DNA from: Luidia sarsii | Lineage: Eukaryota > Echinodermata > Asteroidea > Paxillosida > Luidiidae | Direction of reading: 5' to 3' | Assembly (NCBI GenBank): GCA_949987565.1 | Contig: OX465103.1 | Span: 3,766,548-3,830,547, forward strand | DNA length: 64,000 bases | Shown: positions 1 to 12,748 of the stretch, piece by piece | Layout of the letters: each line of letters starts with the position of its first letter | Position numbering within the stretch: the stretch's first letter is position 1 | Notes under the pieces: model-generated | Database searches by the model: none | What the model was told of the DNA's origin: nothing | Seen by the model: the letters and a program-made list of their open reading frames with translations, nothing else | Made by a program: the position numbers and the translations under genes

Positions 1-16
1 ATTCAAGTTCTGTACA

Positions 17-215
17 GTGAACATTGTGTACAAGTACCAGTACATAATTATGTGTACATATACATGTATGTACATGTACATGTACATGTACCGGTACATG
101 TACCGGACCCTACATGTACATGTATCATTACATGATTCCGTCTCTCCAACAGGTAAATGTACATGTACATGTAATTGTATGGTACATGTGTACATGTACG
201 CTGTACATGTTCGTT
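17..215. repeat. ACATGT array
   Basis: Runs of TACATGTACATGTACATGTA with point variants. The unit is self-complementary and alternates purine and pyrimidine throughout. Confidence 0.85.
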
Positions 216-1084
216 AAGTATGTAGGCCTAAACGTGTCCATGTAGCCGTTAGTCTGACTGACAGTCGGTATGGCAACTGGCAAAAGAAGCAAACTTGTGC
301 AATGATTTTTCATTCTTGGAATGTGGCCAATGGAAACACGCGCCTTATCCCTAGGATACACAGACCATTCACTTTATCAACACTGCCGAGAGAGAGAGAG
401 AAAGAGAGAGAGAAACTGCCTTTATTGTTATAAAAGCTCCAGACTTCTGTGTAAACTCTCACATACCAAAGTTCTGCCGGGTATTTACAACAGCAGGGCG
501 AGTGGATAAAAATTTTGCTCCAGCCCCAAGACGTGACTGGGGTCTGGGAGTGGGATTGGAATGTTTCCAATCTGCAGCTCAGAGTTCTGATCAAACCACA
601 GAAGGAGCATCCGCAAACAATGCAGGGAGATGGAAAAACACAATCGAATTCCGCTTTCCTTTTCCCACGATGTTTGTTTACTCACTAAATATCAATTGTC
701 GACTGGAATACAGGCAACCTTTGTTATGAAGTTATACACAAACACTTCCGTGACTGTATGTGTATATGATGTGAATATACACATGTACATACATGTACAT
801 TATGTATACATTTACAAGTTTAAATTACATGTACAAACATGTACATTCTGCAAAGGTCCTGCTATATGATTGAAATGTCAGGCCCTCAAATTTGTTTGAG
901 ATTTTGCATTTCAGTCATTTTAGTCAGAGAGCAGTTTGCACCATTTTTGTTTTTTTACCCCCAAGTCAAACTGTGTACATTTATGCACACATGGGAGTTT
1001 GTGAAGATAAACATATCGGACAGTGAGTGCTGTCTACTGACAACAGGCAGAATACATGGATGCTGTCCAAAACTTTCAGTTTCC

Positions 1085-1100
1085 GGCTCTTTTCAGAGCC
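1085..1100 (+). repeat. Histone-type 3' stem-loop in dispersed repeat, copy 1
   Basis: GGCTCTTTTCAGAGCC has a 6-bp stem and a TTTC loop, identical to the metazoan histone mRNA 3' stem-loop. No histone frame is present upstream. It is followed by ACACCTTCTCCAACAAGACG and a GTGTCGCAG block shared with copies 2 and 3. Confidence 0.6.
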
Positions 1101-2263
1101 ATACACCTTCTCCAACAAGACGACTTGCATGGTGTCGCAGTGATTCTGCAACGCAACATGCAAACCTTCACGTCTTGTGTCTCCTCTGTCTAACTGCTCA
1201 GAGACACAGTCAGTCCAACTAGAGGCCAGGTGTTGCATTACGGATCACAAGACTTGTTGACATCATCTGCACATTTTGCGGAGAGACTTGTGACATGAAT
1301 TCTACCCCATCCTCAGTCCCATCAATCACATATTCAATAGCTCCGATGCCAAGTCGTAAATAAGAATCCCAACCATCCAACATCCCCTGTATCATAAAAT
1401 GTTCCAAATGAATGAGATTAATTTTGGTTATTGAATAAAGCAGTATGACACGTACATGTATGACAGAGTACGCTGATTGTTTTTTTCATCATGATTGAAA
1501 TCTGGAATTGAAGCGTACAACCAACTCCAAAAACAAAATGAAACAATATGCACATACATGTGTGCTGCCAACTTCTTGCTGCAATGATTGATCTGAAGCA
1601 TACACATCTTAAGACAAGTCTTAAAATACCGTAGTCATGTTTTGAATATAGCAGGACCTGTTTCATAGGTAGAGTGACAAGGACAGAGAATAAATGAGGG
1701 CGGGAGACCCGCAGAGTAAGGTGATACGGATGGCAGGCGATGGGCTAAGATGGACAGCTCCGAGGGAAAAGGTAAGGAGTTGGGAGTGGATGAAAGAAGG
1801 GAAGATAAAAGGGACAGCCAAGCAATAGGGGAGGGATCAGAGAAGGGCAGCATCAAAGAAAAAAAAGGAAAGTATGAGGGAGGAGATGAAAGAAGGGAAG
1901 ATCAAAGGGAAGGGAAGTAAATAGAGTGAATGCAAGTCCCAATCTACTATCATTCATCTCATATTACATGTACATATCTCTCCCTTATCTCTTTCTGTCC
2001 TTACTTTTGTAAAAAGAAATCCTTGCTATCTAGAATATTCCCGAACTATAAAAATCTCCCCCCACAAAAAAAAAAAATGGTCCAGCTTGGATTTTTTTTT
2101 TTTACATAGCCTATTTTGGGTATAAGCTGATCATGGGATGATTGTATGCACAAGTTCAGTACTGTATTTGTATGACTGAATAAAAATATACGGCCTGCAC
2201 TGACACCATCAAACTCAAGATTTTAAAAGGGTAATTTAACAATGGAAACATGGTGCATCACGA

Positions 2264-2533
2264 ATAATCAGCCTGTGAGCTACCCTCAGGTTGAGGGAAG
2301 CCTTCACAAATAATGTCGTGCGCAAAACATCAAGTTCAGTTTTGTCAAACTCGTCAAAACTTACAATTCGTCATTGGACGATGGATCATGCAAAACTGAA
2401 CATTATAATCAGCCTGTGAGCTGCCCTCTGGTTGAGGGAAGCCTTCACAAATAATGTCGTGCTCAAAAGATCAAGTTCAGTTTGGTCAAACTCGTCAAAA
2501 CTTTCAATTCGTCATTGGACGATGGATCATGCA
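2264..2533. repeat. Two-copy tandem duplication, 141-bp period
   Basis: Copy 1 starts at 2264 and copy 2 at 2405, both beginning ATAATCAGCCTGTGAGCT and ending GGACGATGGATCATGCA. There are about eight substitutions between them. There is no coding frame. Confidence 0.8.
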
Positions 2534-3279
2534 CAAAAGTGCTGGGCAACAAATGACACTTACGATCCATGGGTAATCTGTCATAAGGTCAGTTTCAAAT
2601 TGGATTAAAACACTTCCTGAAAGTTGGCACCTGTCACAAATTGATGCCCCCCCCCCTCCCTTTTCTGAAGGGGTTACAGGCAGGTCTGGGCAATATTGGA
2701 TATTTTGTAAATCCGGGTATCCAAACTTTGACATCATAGGGCACCCGCAATTCAATGAAAATCCCCCCAAAAATAAGAATGGGGGAAAAATACCGAAGTA
2801 TCGAAAAAGACAAATGTTTTCCATTAAAGGCAGTTTGTTGTAAGTACTGGTACGAGGGTGAGGACAAAACCCTAAAACTGGGTCAGCAGTTCCTCCAAGA
2901 TGATTTACAGTGTAGGTGTACTGACAAAATGTGTTTGTGTTTAACAGCAAAGACCTGAGCTAACTCTTCACTCTGGTTGTCAGTAAGGTCCACCCACAAA
3001 GTGGTCCTTTTGCTGGCACTATGGTTCAGAAAAAACAACCTTTGAATTTCAAGGGCTAGATCTATGTCAATACAAATGTGTCCAAAGTTGTTTTACTCCG
3101 GCAAGTTACAAAGGAACTACTTTCAGGAACTAGAACCGACAAAATGGAGCCGGGTACCAGTTTACCACAGTCCGGTTTGGGGTACCCCTGTTCGTTTGCT
3201 CGGCCCTAGTTTACAGGGACCCGGCCGAGCTCGTCCTCCCCACCCCCACCCCCCCATCTGTGCCGGGCCGTTCTCTCAC

Positions 3280-3457
3280 CTTGTAGATGGAGCCCTTGGC
3301 TTGGAGGTAGAAGAGCTCAATGGTGATGCTATCCCTGAGGTGAGCGATGCTCTCGCAGAAGAACTGAACCTGGAAGTAGAGGACCAGGGTGCCGGTCCTG
3401 GGCAGGAACTCGTGGTCCAGGACCTTGCGGTCAAGCTGCAGCCAATTGTAGTGACCA
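3280..3457 (-). CDS. FRMD4A/B: FRMD4A/B-like FERM protein, third coding exon (F1/F2 boundary)
   Basis: This 178-nt exon completes one codon and adds 59 residues. Key segments are GHYNWLQLDRKVLDHEF (end of the F1 lobe), GTLVLYFQVQFF, and SITIELFYLQAKGSIYK (first helices of the F2 lobe). The pattern NWLQLD-(R)-VL-H and IELF-L-AK-IYK is diagnostic for FRMD4 among FERM families. The acceptor is GGGCAG|T (AG at 3459-3458), again next to a CT-rich microsatellite. The donor is AAG|GTGAGA (GT at 3279-3278), phase 0, as in mammals after IYK. The three exons together give 113 continuous residues. Full-length mammalian FRMD4 proteins are about 1000 residues, so only the N-terminal tenth is here. No later exon was found in 1-3279; it should lie beyond the left edge. 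The gene looks intact. Confidence 0.93.
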
Positions 3458-3628
3458 CTGCCCAGACAGAGAGAGAAAGACAGAGAGAGAGGGGGAGGGG
3501 GGGGGGTTAGGTGGGCAAAACGCATACCGTATGAGGGAGATCAGTGAAATGTGAGCTTTAAAATGACTAAAGAATTGGAAATACGATACAATTAAACCAT
3601 AAAACCATGAAACCTGAGTTACCACTCA

Positions 3629-3644
3629 GGTTCTTTTCAGAACC
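3629..3644 (+). repeat. Histone-type 3' stem-loop in dispersed repeat, copy 2
   Basis: GGTTCTTTTCAGAACC carries a compensatory stem change (GG-CC/TT-AA) relative to copy 1, so pairing is kept. Downstream come AGAGACTT and ATGGTGTCACCGCAAACCTT. It lies 170 bp upstream, on the opposite strand, of the FRMD4 exon acceptor. Confidence 0.6.
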
Positions 3645-5517
3645 ACACCTCTTCCTTTAGAGACTTTATACATGGTGTCACCGCAAACCTTCCTATATTG
3701 ATTAATACACCATGCAAAGCCTCAATTCTCATTTATTCATAAAACCACAGTTTATTAAACCATCAGACTAGCCAATTTGGGCCTTTAAGAAAGGTTCAAA
3801 ACTTTATGCCAACTATATGTACGGATTTCAAATCTCCATTATGGTACTGTACATTGTGCAAGTATGCAGTTTGCAACAACAATACCCAAAATATCAAAAC
3901 AGTAACTTTACCTCTATCTGACTTAGAACATGTATGAAGAAACGCACTGTACTCAGTAAATTGATATCCTTTGGTGCAATATTTATCCAGTAACAGTATT
4001 CTACCATACATAATTGTGTACACAGACCAATAGACCAAGCAGCTACATTTCATGACATGAATTCTTTATGGATGAGACACTTGAATGTGATTTTCATTAT
4101 GTGAATGTACATGTATGTACAGTAGCTGAACATAATTTGACTTTTGCTTCAGGTGTAAAATTTGCAATACTGTATGTAGATGGAACCTACACTGTAGCAT
4201 ACTGTATACATGTACATGTGTATATGTACAAAGATGTGTCCTTTCCACTAGAAATTCAGTCAGTGGGTTTCTACACCAAGCCTCCCCTGTTTACTGCACG
4301 CACTGCATGGGCCAGTAATGCAAGTAACGCGACATTATCTCCTGCTTCTCAGCGGTAAAACCCTCAATGTGGCGTGGGCCGCGTCGATAATTCCTGTGCA
4401 GCGCATGGATTGAGTTACTCTCCCAATACAGCGCTGACATTTGCTCAGCAGTCTTGCCCAACAAAGTGCGCCGGGAATTTGCAACTTTGCCTGACTGTAC
4501 ATATGTATGACCACTGCAGAAGATGCACGCTCAACAGTGCTCACATAATTTATATGAGCAATATTGAGCATGTACTGTACATTATTAAAATTTGCACATA
4601 CTGTACATTGTAAATGTATGCATATGGCCACATGTACAGTACAGTACATGTACATATTACACGTGTACATGCAGAAGAAAGGTGTACACAATGTACCTGA
4701 TGAATGTTTGAAACAAGACTTGATGTAGATGCACAGTGATAACATAAAGGTGTTGAAGGAGTCTTTTAAGACACCCTACCGACCGTACAATGTACATTAC
4801 AATTAAAGTAACAGTACCTACACCACAACACATGTATATAAAACAGTAACAGTACCTATATAAAAACCAATTGGACACTCCCTGGTTTGTTTTTTCAATT
4901 GTGAGTATAAAAACAACAACTACCAAATTTTTAAATAAAGTCTCAAAATTTAGTGGACGTGACGTTTCGATTCCTAGCAGGACCTTTCTCAAATAAAGGC
5001 TAAAACCTATTGTATTGGAGCAGTTTTGTCTGAATGTCTTTTTAACTCCCTCAAATTCACAAATCTTGATACCTTGTTCTGACAAACCACACAAATGACA
5101 CAGTACGAATTAAATAAACATACGTGTATGAACAACTGGGCACCCTGGCTTTTAGTAAATCATATTTAATTTGGGGGGTCTAAAATAATTCTGCCCAGAA
5201 TCTTAAAATGTTGTTCAGCCATGCCCATGGAAACTGTGATAAAGGGGATTTTGGTACAGTAGTAAAATAATCATGTGAAAAACCTCAACAACAGAGGGCG
5301 CTGTATCAAATTAACAAGTGAGTTCTCTTTTTTGAGAACTGAACACCTTCAGACAATAGAGGGCTCACTCAATTGAAGACCAAAGAAGCATCAGTACTGC
5401 ACGGGGCCCATGTTCGTGGACACACACATCTAGAGACAGGGTGGCTCTTCATTTTCTACAGGACACGAGTCAACCTGAACAGAGGGCGCTATAACGAACC
5501 AGCAAGCCACAATTTAA

Positions 5518-5871
5518 AGCCCCTACACAACATTGGTAAGATCGAAAAACAGAAATGTTCACAGATTTACATGAAACTTATACAGTTTGAAGATGGTTAT
5601 GGTAGAAACCTCTAACTGAAATATTTCTGCCTAAAATGTTGTATTTTGCGAGAAAAGAGTAAAAGAAATCGTTTACATCCCTATTTTTCGGAACAGTACG
5701 GCGTTGAATGCTGCATTTTCGTGAAACATATGACGCGTTTTTCACGATTTTCTTGAGACTCGGTTGGCGGATTGAGCTGAAATTTTCAAAGGTGGGCTAT
5801 TTCATGCGCATGTTGGATCAGACAACGTATGGATGCTATTCTTTGACCTCGACCAATGTTGTGTAGGGGCT
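5518..5871. mobile_element. 354-bp MITE with TTAA target duplication (copy 1)
   Basis: The termini are AGCCCCTACACAACATTGGT and its complement, each flanked by TTAA (5514-5517, 5872-5875). The interior is AT-rich and has no coding capacity. TTAA duplications point to piggyBac-like or Kolobok-like mobilisation, which is an inference. A second full copy lies inverted at 59899-60271 and a truncated one at 15891-16020. It lies in the FRMD4 intron between 16791 and 3457. Confidence 0.8.
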
Positions 5872-6429
5872 TTAAGATCATAATGTGTCGCATACGATGG
5901 TTTGCCATGTAGACCGCTGTTCACTCATCAGCAAGTGAGCCTGCTTTCATGCTGGACAAGATTTCAGAGGAATGACAGATGTTTCTCAGCGTGACCTCCG
6001 CCAGATGCAATGAAGCTACTGTACATTGTAACTCAGTAACTGGCACAGCTTGTGCACTGCACTCCAATGGTGGTGTTCATGCAGCATACATGTACATGTA
6101 CCTGATGGTCAATCGAGTACCCATATGCAGTAAAAAGGAAAAGATTTGTTTTTGATCTTCACCGCAGCAGGTCAGTGTTATTTCTGCTGCAACCTTCACA
6201 GGCCATTATGTAACTTCTTTCATAACAGCTCAAAACCTCCCTTGTTTAAACTTAAACCCCATACATGTACAGTAGTGAAACCCCGAATTACCAATTTTCC
6301 ACAACTGTGTCTGATTTACTGAGTGTCAAGGCTATACGATATTTGGCTGTTGTATACAACATCAAAGTATGGCTTTCCTTGACTTTATTAATTAAAACCA
6401 AAATCGGGCAAAGACTACTGCAGCTGACT

Positions 6430-6530
6430 ATTTGGGAAGGCCGCCATCTAAGAGCTGGATAGCTTAGATGGTAAGAGCGCTGGTACACAACGAAACCCAA
6501 AGTCTCGGGTTCTTTGACATTTTTAAAAAC
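6430..6530 (+). repeat. tRNA-derived SINE-like unit, copy 1
   Basis: An A box, TAGCTTAGATGG, lies at 6460-6471, followed by AAGAGCGCTGGT and a B-box-like GGTCTCGGGTTC equivalent (AGTCTCGGGTTC, about 6501-6512). The upstream block GACTATTTGGGAAGGCCGCC is shared with 9130-9240 (minus) and 44926-45060. It is not a functional tRNA gene: no cloverleaf can be completed. Confidence 0.6.
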
Positions 6531-9129
6531 ATCAAAACTGTTTAAAAAGAGCTGCAGTTACAGTACCTGTATTGCTGCAACACAACTTTTAACTGCGTAT
6601 TTGTGACAATAGTGAAAAGTCTGTGCATGAATTAAATATTTCAAGTTTAAGTTCTTAACCCTCCAAATCCATACAATTTGGTAACAGAACTGGGGGTTGC
6701 TTTCAGAAGTACATGTACATGTAGTTTAGCAAACTGCGTTGGGAGAAACGTAAGTTCAAGGTTTTTTTTTTATAGGGATAATTAGTTGAACATTTTAACA
6801 GTCTGTAACACAAAACTTCAAAGTAATCTGACTGGTAATCAAGGTACAATAAATAATAAATGAAAGTATTGCTTTGAGAACTGAGCAACTTCTTTGAACA
6901 TGACATCGTGTGTTTTGCACTGTGGCCTATGGAAGTTGATTTTAGTGGTGTGCACCTATCTGGATTTGCACACTGCCCTCTGTTGACCAATTTGGGTCCA
7001 GTTGACTTGGACGCGCACACACACAGCAGGTAGCTGTTTATGTAGGTATCTAATCTATGCAGTTCGGCATGTACCTTAGCCCACTGTCAATTCTCTGAAT
7101 TTCTCCAACACTTTTTCACAGTACTGTACATTCTTATGTACACACACCCAACAATGACGTAGACTGTCCACATGAAAGTATGCCTGGGTCAAGATAGTTC
7201 CAATGTGGGCATCGTGTTAGTGTCAGACAAAAGCGTTAACGACAACAGACAATGTACAGTGTACATGTACAAATGTACACTGTAGGTCATAACGATATGG
7301 GAGGAGGTGGGGTGCCATTTGTCAAATGCCAGGATCTACTCTCACAGTGACAACTGACACTGACATCAACCCCCCCCCCCCCCACAATTGAATTGTCAAT
7401 CCCCAGTTGAATCTTGGAATGGAGGCCAGAACATTTATAAACTCATTGGTGAGTGTCGGGTGTAATGTCAAATTAAAGTGCTGGTGATGTTTTTTGTGTC
7501 CATTAATACAAGGCACTGGCATAGTGCAGAGACATTAGCTTTTTTTTTTCAACTACACTGTACTTCCTGCCGGGACCTCCGAATTTAGAGCACTGGTGGA
7601 CAGTGTTGGGCCGGGCTCTCTGAATCCGGGCACCAATAGTGTCCAGGTTTTAGACAGATTCTTTTTCAGCCTACCTGCCACAAAACAATTACCCCTGGTA
7701 TGTAGCATGACAAAAGCCACACAAGACATTTCGAATGTGCCAGGTTTGACTCGCTTGTACACATAGCAAACTCGTTTTGAAAATGGCACATTATCAGAAA
7801 AAAACAAATTAACGTTTGGGTGGCCATCGGCACTGAAAAAAGGCCTGGTGCAAAGTGGCTATTGCTCACAGTTTGGCACTTGGGCTCAGGGTTCAACTCC
7901 GTCACAACTGGAAATTCAGGTCTGTGGTTCAGTTTTTCTTTTGCTAATATTGCAGTTGAGCGTGTTTCTTGCTGCAAAATATGATACTGTACATTGTATC
8001 TATTTCAAACTTACAGTCAAATTCAAAAGAATTTGAAACTTGGCCTACATAAGTTGGCCATTGTACAAGGCGTATACATGTATGTGTGGATCACAATCAT
8101 GAAAAAAGGTCTGCGTACACACAAGTACTGTACATTGGTATTATGGTATATAATACCTTCGTGAATCATTGTTCAGGAAATTTGGGGATCAAAGGGTGCA
8201 GTGGGTACACACACGGCACAAAGCATTATCCTACAGAAACATGTTTTTTGACCTTGAACTGAGAGGAGCCTGCAGATATGACATCATAGAGGTCGATCCA
8301 AAAAGCAAAGGGTAAACTCTGATGGTCAAACATCAACGTTGTTGAGATCAAATCACACAAGGGGGGGGGGTGAAGCTTTTCACAAATATCCATTGATGTC
8401 CAATCTTGAACATTCTATAAAATGAAGAGGGTCCAATGTTTTGAAGCCAGCATTCGGCCTTTGAGAAAGGTCACGCTGGGATAGAAACATGTCTGTGTCT
8501 TATTTGAAATTTGAATTTTGTCATTTGAGTCAGTAAGGAGATTGCAAACTTTTTTTTATCATTACTTTATTTTTTGAACATTCTCTTTAAAATTAAATCA
8601 TAACTTGATCTAGTGAAACCTCCCCTAAACCCCCACCCCACCCCCAACAAAAATGGATAGTGTTCCCGAGTTGTCTCTGTAATTATCAGAGCAAAACTAG
8701 AGTGATAAGTCTTCCTTTGAGATCAATAAAGACGGATGAGCCTTCACCGCACCGGCCAATGAGATACCGGAGTCAATGAGCCTAAGAGATCTGGGTCACT
8801 CACTGCCCCATCAAGCGCGCTGCTGCCTGTGTGCACAGCTTTTCTCAAACTCTTAAAACAGCCCGCCCTTATGCGATTCTGAGCCAGCCGCTGGAATTGC
8901 ACGTGTCCACACTGGGTGTCCCATGTTTGTCCTTGCGGGCCGATTTGTGTTGGCCAATGGAATACTGACTCTACGGTCTGAGGCTGCAGGAATGTTGAGC
9001 AGATGGCTCAATGTGAGAAGAGACGGAGGAAGACAGGGGACATGAGAGGACGCCCAACTGGGATCTACCCTATCACAGCAACAGCCATCTTTAGCCAATT
9101 GAAAAGAAAAACAACATGATCCATCTTCT

Positions 9130-9240
9130 GTGGTCAACAGAGTTTGAGACCTCTGGTTTGGTGTACCAGCGCTCTTACCATCTGAGCTATCCGGCCCTTA
9201 GATGGCAGCCTACCCAAATAGTCAACTAGTCTTTGCTGGG
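9130..9240 (-). repeat. tRNA-derived SINE-like unit, copy 2
   Basis: On the minus strand it reads GACTATTTGGGTAGGCTGCC, then GGATAGCTCAGATGGTAAGA (perfect A box) and CCAGAGGTCTCAAAC. The same head and 5' block occur at 6430-6530. Confidence 0.6.
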
Positions 9241-10449
9241 TTGGGGGCACCAGTAGTATAAACTTACACAATGTACATCTTCATTTGAATCCCATTTTTT
9301 AAGGTTATCACGTGTCAATCAAAAGTTAAACACATAAAAAACACTTTTCCTAGAGGGAAAATGGACTTGACATGTGATGTCATTAAATTTTGGAGATACT
9401 GTATTATTCTTAGCCCCACAAATAAAATCTACTTATAAGTCTACTGCTACCCCCTACTCATAGCAAGTGTTCTCAAAAAGGTCTGACCTCCCTGTACAAA
9501 TCTAATCAGGTTAATTCCCGGCGAACAAACTTCTTTCCAATTTCGCCTGTCAAACCCGGCCCCAGTCAAAGCTGATTGCTTTCTGCCTCCGAAAAAACCC
9601 ACAAAACAAAACAAAATTGTAAATCCTTATTTGACAGTTCTCTTCATCCGCGAGAAACGAAATCAACGGTTTATCGATTGTACCAGTGGAAGACAAATAC
9701 ATGTACACGTACCTCAGCAGCCGGGGGGAAACAAAATTGAGGGCAAAACAATATCAGAGCGTGACTTGAGGCAGTAATATTATCAGGATGACTGAAGACG
9801 AGTATTAAAGAAAGAAATAAAAAAAATATGTATTACCCGCACATGGCTAGGTTGTACAAATGTAATCAGTAGTCTTGGTTTCAAAGTCCCTGGGCCGAGT
9901 AATCCGACCAGATATTAAAGTTGCCGGTACCAATCCGTTGTTTCTGACAACACTTTTCTGAAATCTGACCACTTCTTCTTCTTCTTTTTTTTTTTGGGGG
10001 GGAGAGTGGACAGATTACATGTATCAATGAGGAATAACACTTGAGGGGGTAAGATTGAGGTAAATGTATACATATAAGGTGATCGGTTGTGTCTTGTGTG
10101 TCTTCCTCTGTCAGGGTTATTGACCTGAATGTATTGACCTGACTGGTAAAGGCTGATTCTTATTTAGTGAAGCGGGTTTTGAGGGGAATTCCTGGGCAGG
10201 CTTCAAAGGGAATGCTTTGCTCCTGGGGTTTCTGGGGTCAAAACTGGCGTCTCTCTTGGACCCCTTGAGCATCTACATGTAGGTGAGGGTTGATTCATGT
10301 ACACGTACATGTACATGTACATGTACTTGTGGCTTATAATTTCTTCCTAGTACATGTATACATATCAATGGTGCCATCCAACAGTTTTCTCCAACTGGTA
10401 GGATTATTACAGTTCATGTACATATACAGTGTACTGCTCCCTCTAAAGG

Positions 10450-10733
10450 TGCTTTTACACTGGACGAAATCCCCGGGGATTTCTCGAAAATTCCCCAGGG
10501 ATTTCGGTCGGGCTAGTCACACTACGGAAGAAATCCCAGGGGATAAGCTTTTCCCTGGGTATTTTTGTTACCCCTGTTTGGGGGTAGTGTAGAAGAGGAA
10601 AACCCCGGGGTTTTACAATGTCCATGGGGAAATAGGGTCCCCGGGAGTTTCCAAATGTGTCCAGAGTGAATGGTTCCGGGGTGTTGGTGGGGTAAAAAAA
10701 ATCCCGGGAATTTTCCCTGCAGTGTGAAAAGGG
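10450..10733. mobile_element. Probable MITE, GC-rich termini
   Basis: The left end TGCTTTTACACTGGACGAAA and the right end TTCCCTGCAGTGTGAAAAGG are imperfect inverted repeats. The interior is full of CCCCGGGGATTT and CCCGGGAATTT words in both senses. There are no genes and no target duplication could be fixed. It lies in the FRMD4 intron downstream of the 16791 donor. Confidence 0.45.
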
Positions 10734-11205
10734 TTTACAAGTAATCCTTCTACACAGTATCCTCCCATCCATCCACACTCTCCCACAGTAAGGGGCCATA
10801 ACTTTAATGAGCATCCATTTGTCTTCTGCATCCAGTAATCAGTCGGTGATGTTTTCAAGGACACAGGATTATCCTCCCCAACTTCCCAAGCACCCATGCA
10901 TGTACACATGGATGTACACATGCATATAGAGTACTGTACCTACATGTAGTTGCATATCACTGTGGATCCAAGCATTAGCCCAAAACAGACCCAGTTTTCC
11001 TATTGCGAAAGTTATGGTTGCATTTAGGGTTAAACTCTGTACATGTGCCAAAACATGTGAATAGTGGTAGACTATGATCCTTGAGCCTGGATATTTTGAT
11101 GTCATCCCTGACAGACACCTTCAGCTATTAATTACCCGTAGTCAGAAGAAAAAAGTATACAAAAATGTTGCAAACTGCTTACTGACTAAAATTACCAAAA
11201 TGCAA

Positions 11206-11329
11206 ATCATACAATTTAGTGGGCCTGAAGTTTCGATCCTAGCAGGACCTTTCTCAAAGGCAGACCTTTCTCTGCCTTTGAGAGAGGTCCTGCTAGGATC
11301 GAAACGTCAGGCCCACTAAATTGTATGAT
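11206..11329. repeat. Fold-back repeat, hairpin copy A
   Basis: Left arm 11206-11263 and right arm 11272-11329 (58 nt each) are inverted with two mismatches and an 8-nt loop. The core is TTTCGATCCTAGCAGGACCT. Both arms carry CATACAATTTAG where other copies have CTCAAAATTTAG. The left arm is preceded by the family's 5' part (GCAAACTGCTTACTGACTAA at about 11170). It lies in the FRMD4 intron. Confidence 0.85.
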
Positions 11330-11494
11330 AGTCAGAAGAAAGAGACTCCTACAGTATGTCCACCATGAGAACACACTTCAAGTTTCTCATTGGTTTATCA
11401 CTGCAATTGCCTTGAAGCAATAGAAAAATGAATGCAAATATGCTTGAGTTCCTGATTAGAATAACGCTAACTGCAAATCTGAAAAAAAAATTCA

Positions 11495-11592
11495 GAGGGC
11501 CTGACGTTTCGATCCCAGCAGGAGCTTTCTCAAAGGCAGAATGATTCTAAAAAGGCAGAAAGGTCCTGCTGGGATCGAAACGTCAGGCCCTC
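11495..11592. repeat. Fold-back repeat, hairpin copy B
   Basis: Arms 11495-11530 and 11557-11592 are 36 nt each with one mismatch and a loop of 26 nt. Both arms share the private variants GAGGGCC (others GTGGGCC) and GATCCCAGCA (others GATCCTAGCA). It is 166 bp from copy A. Confidence 0.85.
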
Positions 11593-12635
11593 CAAAGGAC
11601 GAGATTCAGCATGACTGGGGGCATTGCGGCACGGCATGCAGCATGGATGGAGACAAAACTGTCCACACGAACACGCACCACAACTGCATGTACATGTACA
11701 TGTAGCACGCACACAACACTGCACAAGCAGTCCACTACACAGTGATGGAATTCAAGAACAGGCAAGTACAAGTACATGTATGCTGCGGATGCAGACTGGC
11801 CTCCCAAGATGCCCTGCGGGGGTATCTATTGATGAGCCAACGAAAGGTGAGCAATACCAAGCGATTGCACACTGCACAGTTTCCCTCCCCCCCCCTTGTA
11901 CACGCAGGAGACCACCAACTCGGACCCGTGGAAACCAAATTCCATCAGTCATTATGACTCAGGCCCTAGCCTTGTTTCAGCTCACTGATTAGTCCCCTAC
12001 GGACAGCAAGGGAGGGGAGGGGAGCTCAGAAGGAGAGAGAGAAAAATTCAAAATGATAAAGATTAAAAATCAAAAAAATTGCATCCTGTCAACCCCTTGG
12101 GGCTCTATGAATGAGACTGGTAATCTGAGATTTTACTTATTGCACTGGCACGCATTTATTCATCAAGTCAGTCCACCGTGGACTATTTGGCAAGGGCAAT
12201 GGGCTCCCATCCATGCTTTCTTCAAGGAAGCGGTGGTTTATCAAGATGCCTAGTTAAATGTACATGCCGTCATTGCCGTGGTACATAAAGAATTAACAAA
12301 ATGTATTAAAAAAAATCATTCATATATCTACGGTATGATCTCCAGATCTGAGGAATTTCCACTGCTTTCCCTAAGAAAGTACACAACTTCAGAAAAGTTA
12401 AATTTTCCTCCACAGATTCATCAGTTGTACATTTCATCATTCATCACATTGGTTTGATCGATCGATCCAAGGTCCTGTTCGGACTGTATAATGTCCAATC
12501 ATTTAACTTGTAATTGTAATGATTTGTTGCAATTAGCACCTTGTTTAATAGTGGAATTGTTTGCACTTAATAAAGGAAAGCATTCTCATCATCATAGCTT
12601 CTTAAGATTCAATATTTTAGATTTGAGCCCAAGAC

Positions 12636-12748
12636 ATGTAGCTTAGTGTACAGTATGTTAAGCCGGAGGTCTGGGGTTTGAATCCCAGTCAAATGCCCTT
12701 TGCTTTTTCATAAAATAATTTGGAATTTCCCAGTTAGTTTTCCTTTCC
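12636..12748 (+). repeat. tRNA-derived SINE-like unit with common tail
   Basis: A weak A box (TAGCTTAGTGTA), a good B box (GGGTTTGAATCCC), then CAGTCAAATGCCCTTTGCTT and TTTCCCAGTTAGTTTTCCTT. The tail matches units at 49805-49950, 56125-56250 and 21290-21330. Confidence 0.55.

Larger units (their letters stand above)
1..3279 (-). other. FRMD4 intron, part (downstream of exon 3457-3280)
   Basis: Non-coding. It holds an ACATGT array (17-215), a histone-type stem-loop repeat (1085), a GA-rich patch (1680-1920), the 141-bp duplication (2264-2533) and homopolymer runs. No further FRMD4 exon could be found. Confidence 0.75.

Noticed and set aside
9130..9240. Genuine tRNA gene
   Set aside because: A-box and B-box motifs are good, but no complete cloverleaf can be drawn and the same unit is repeated elsewhere with shared non-tRNA flanks, so it is SINE-like.
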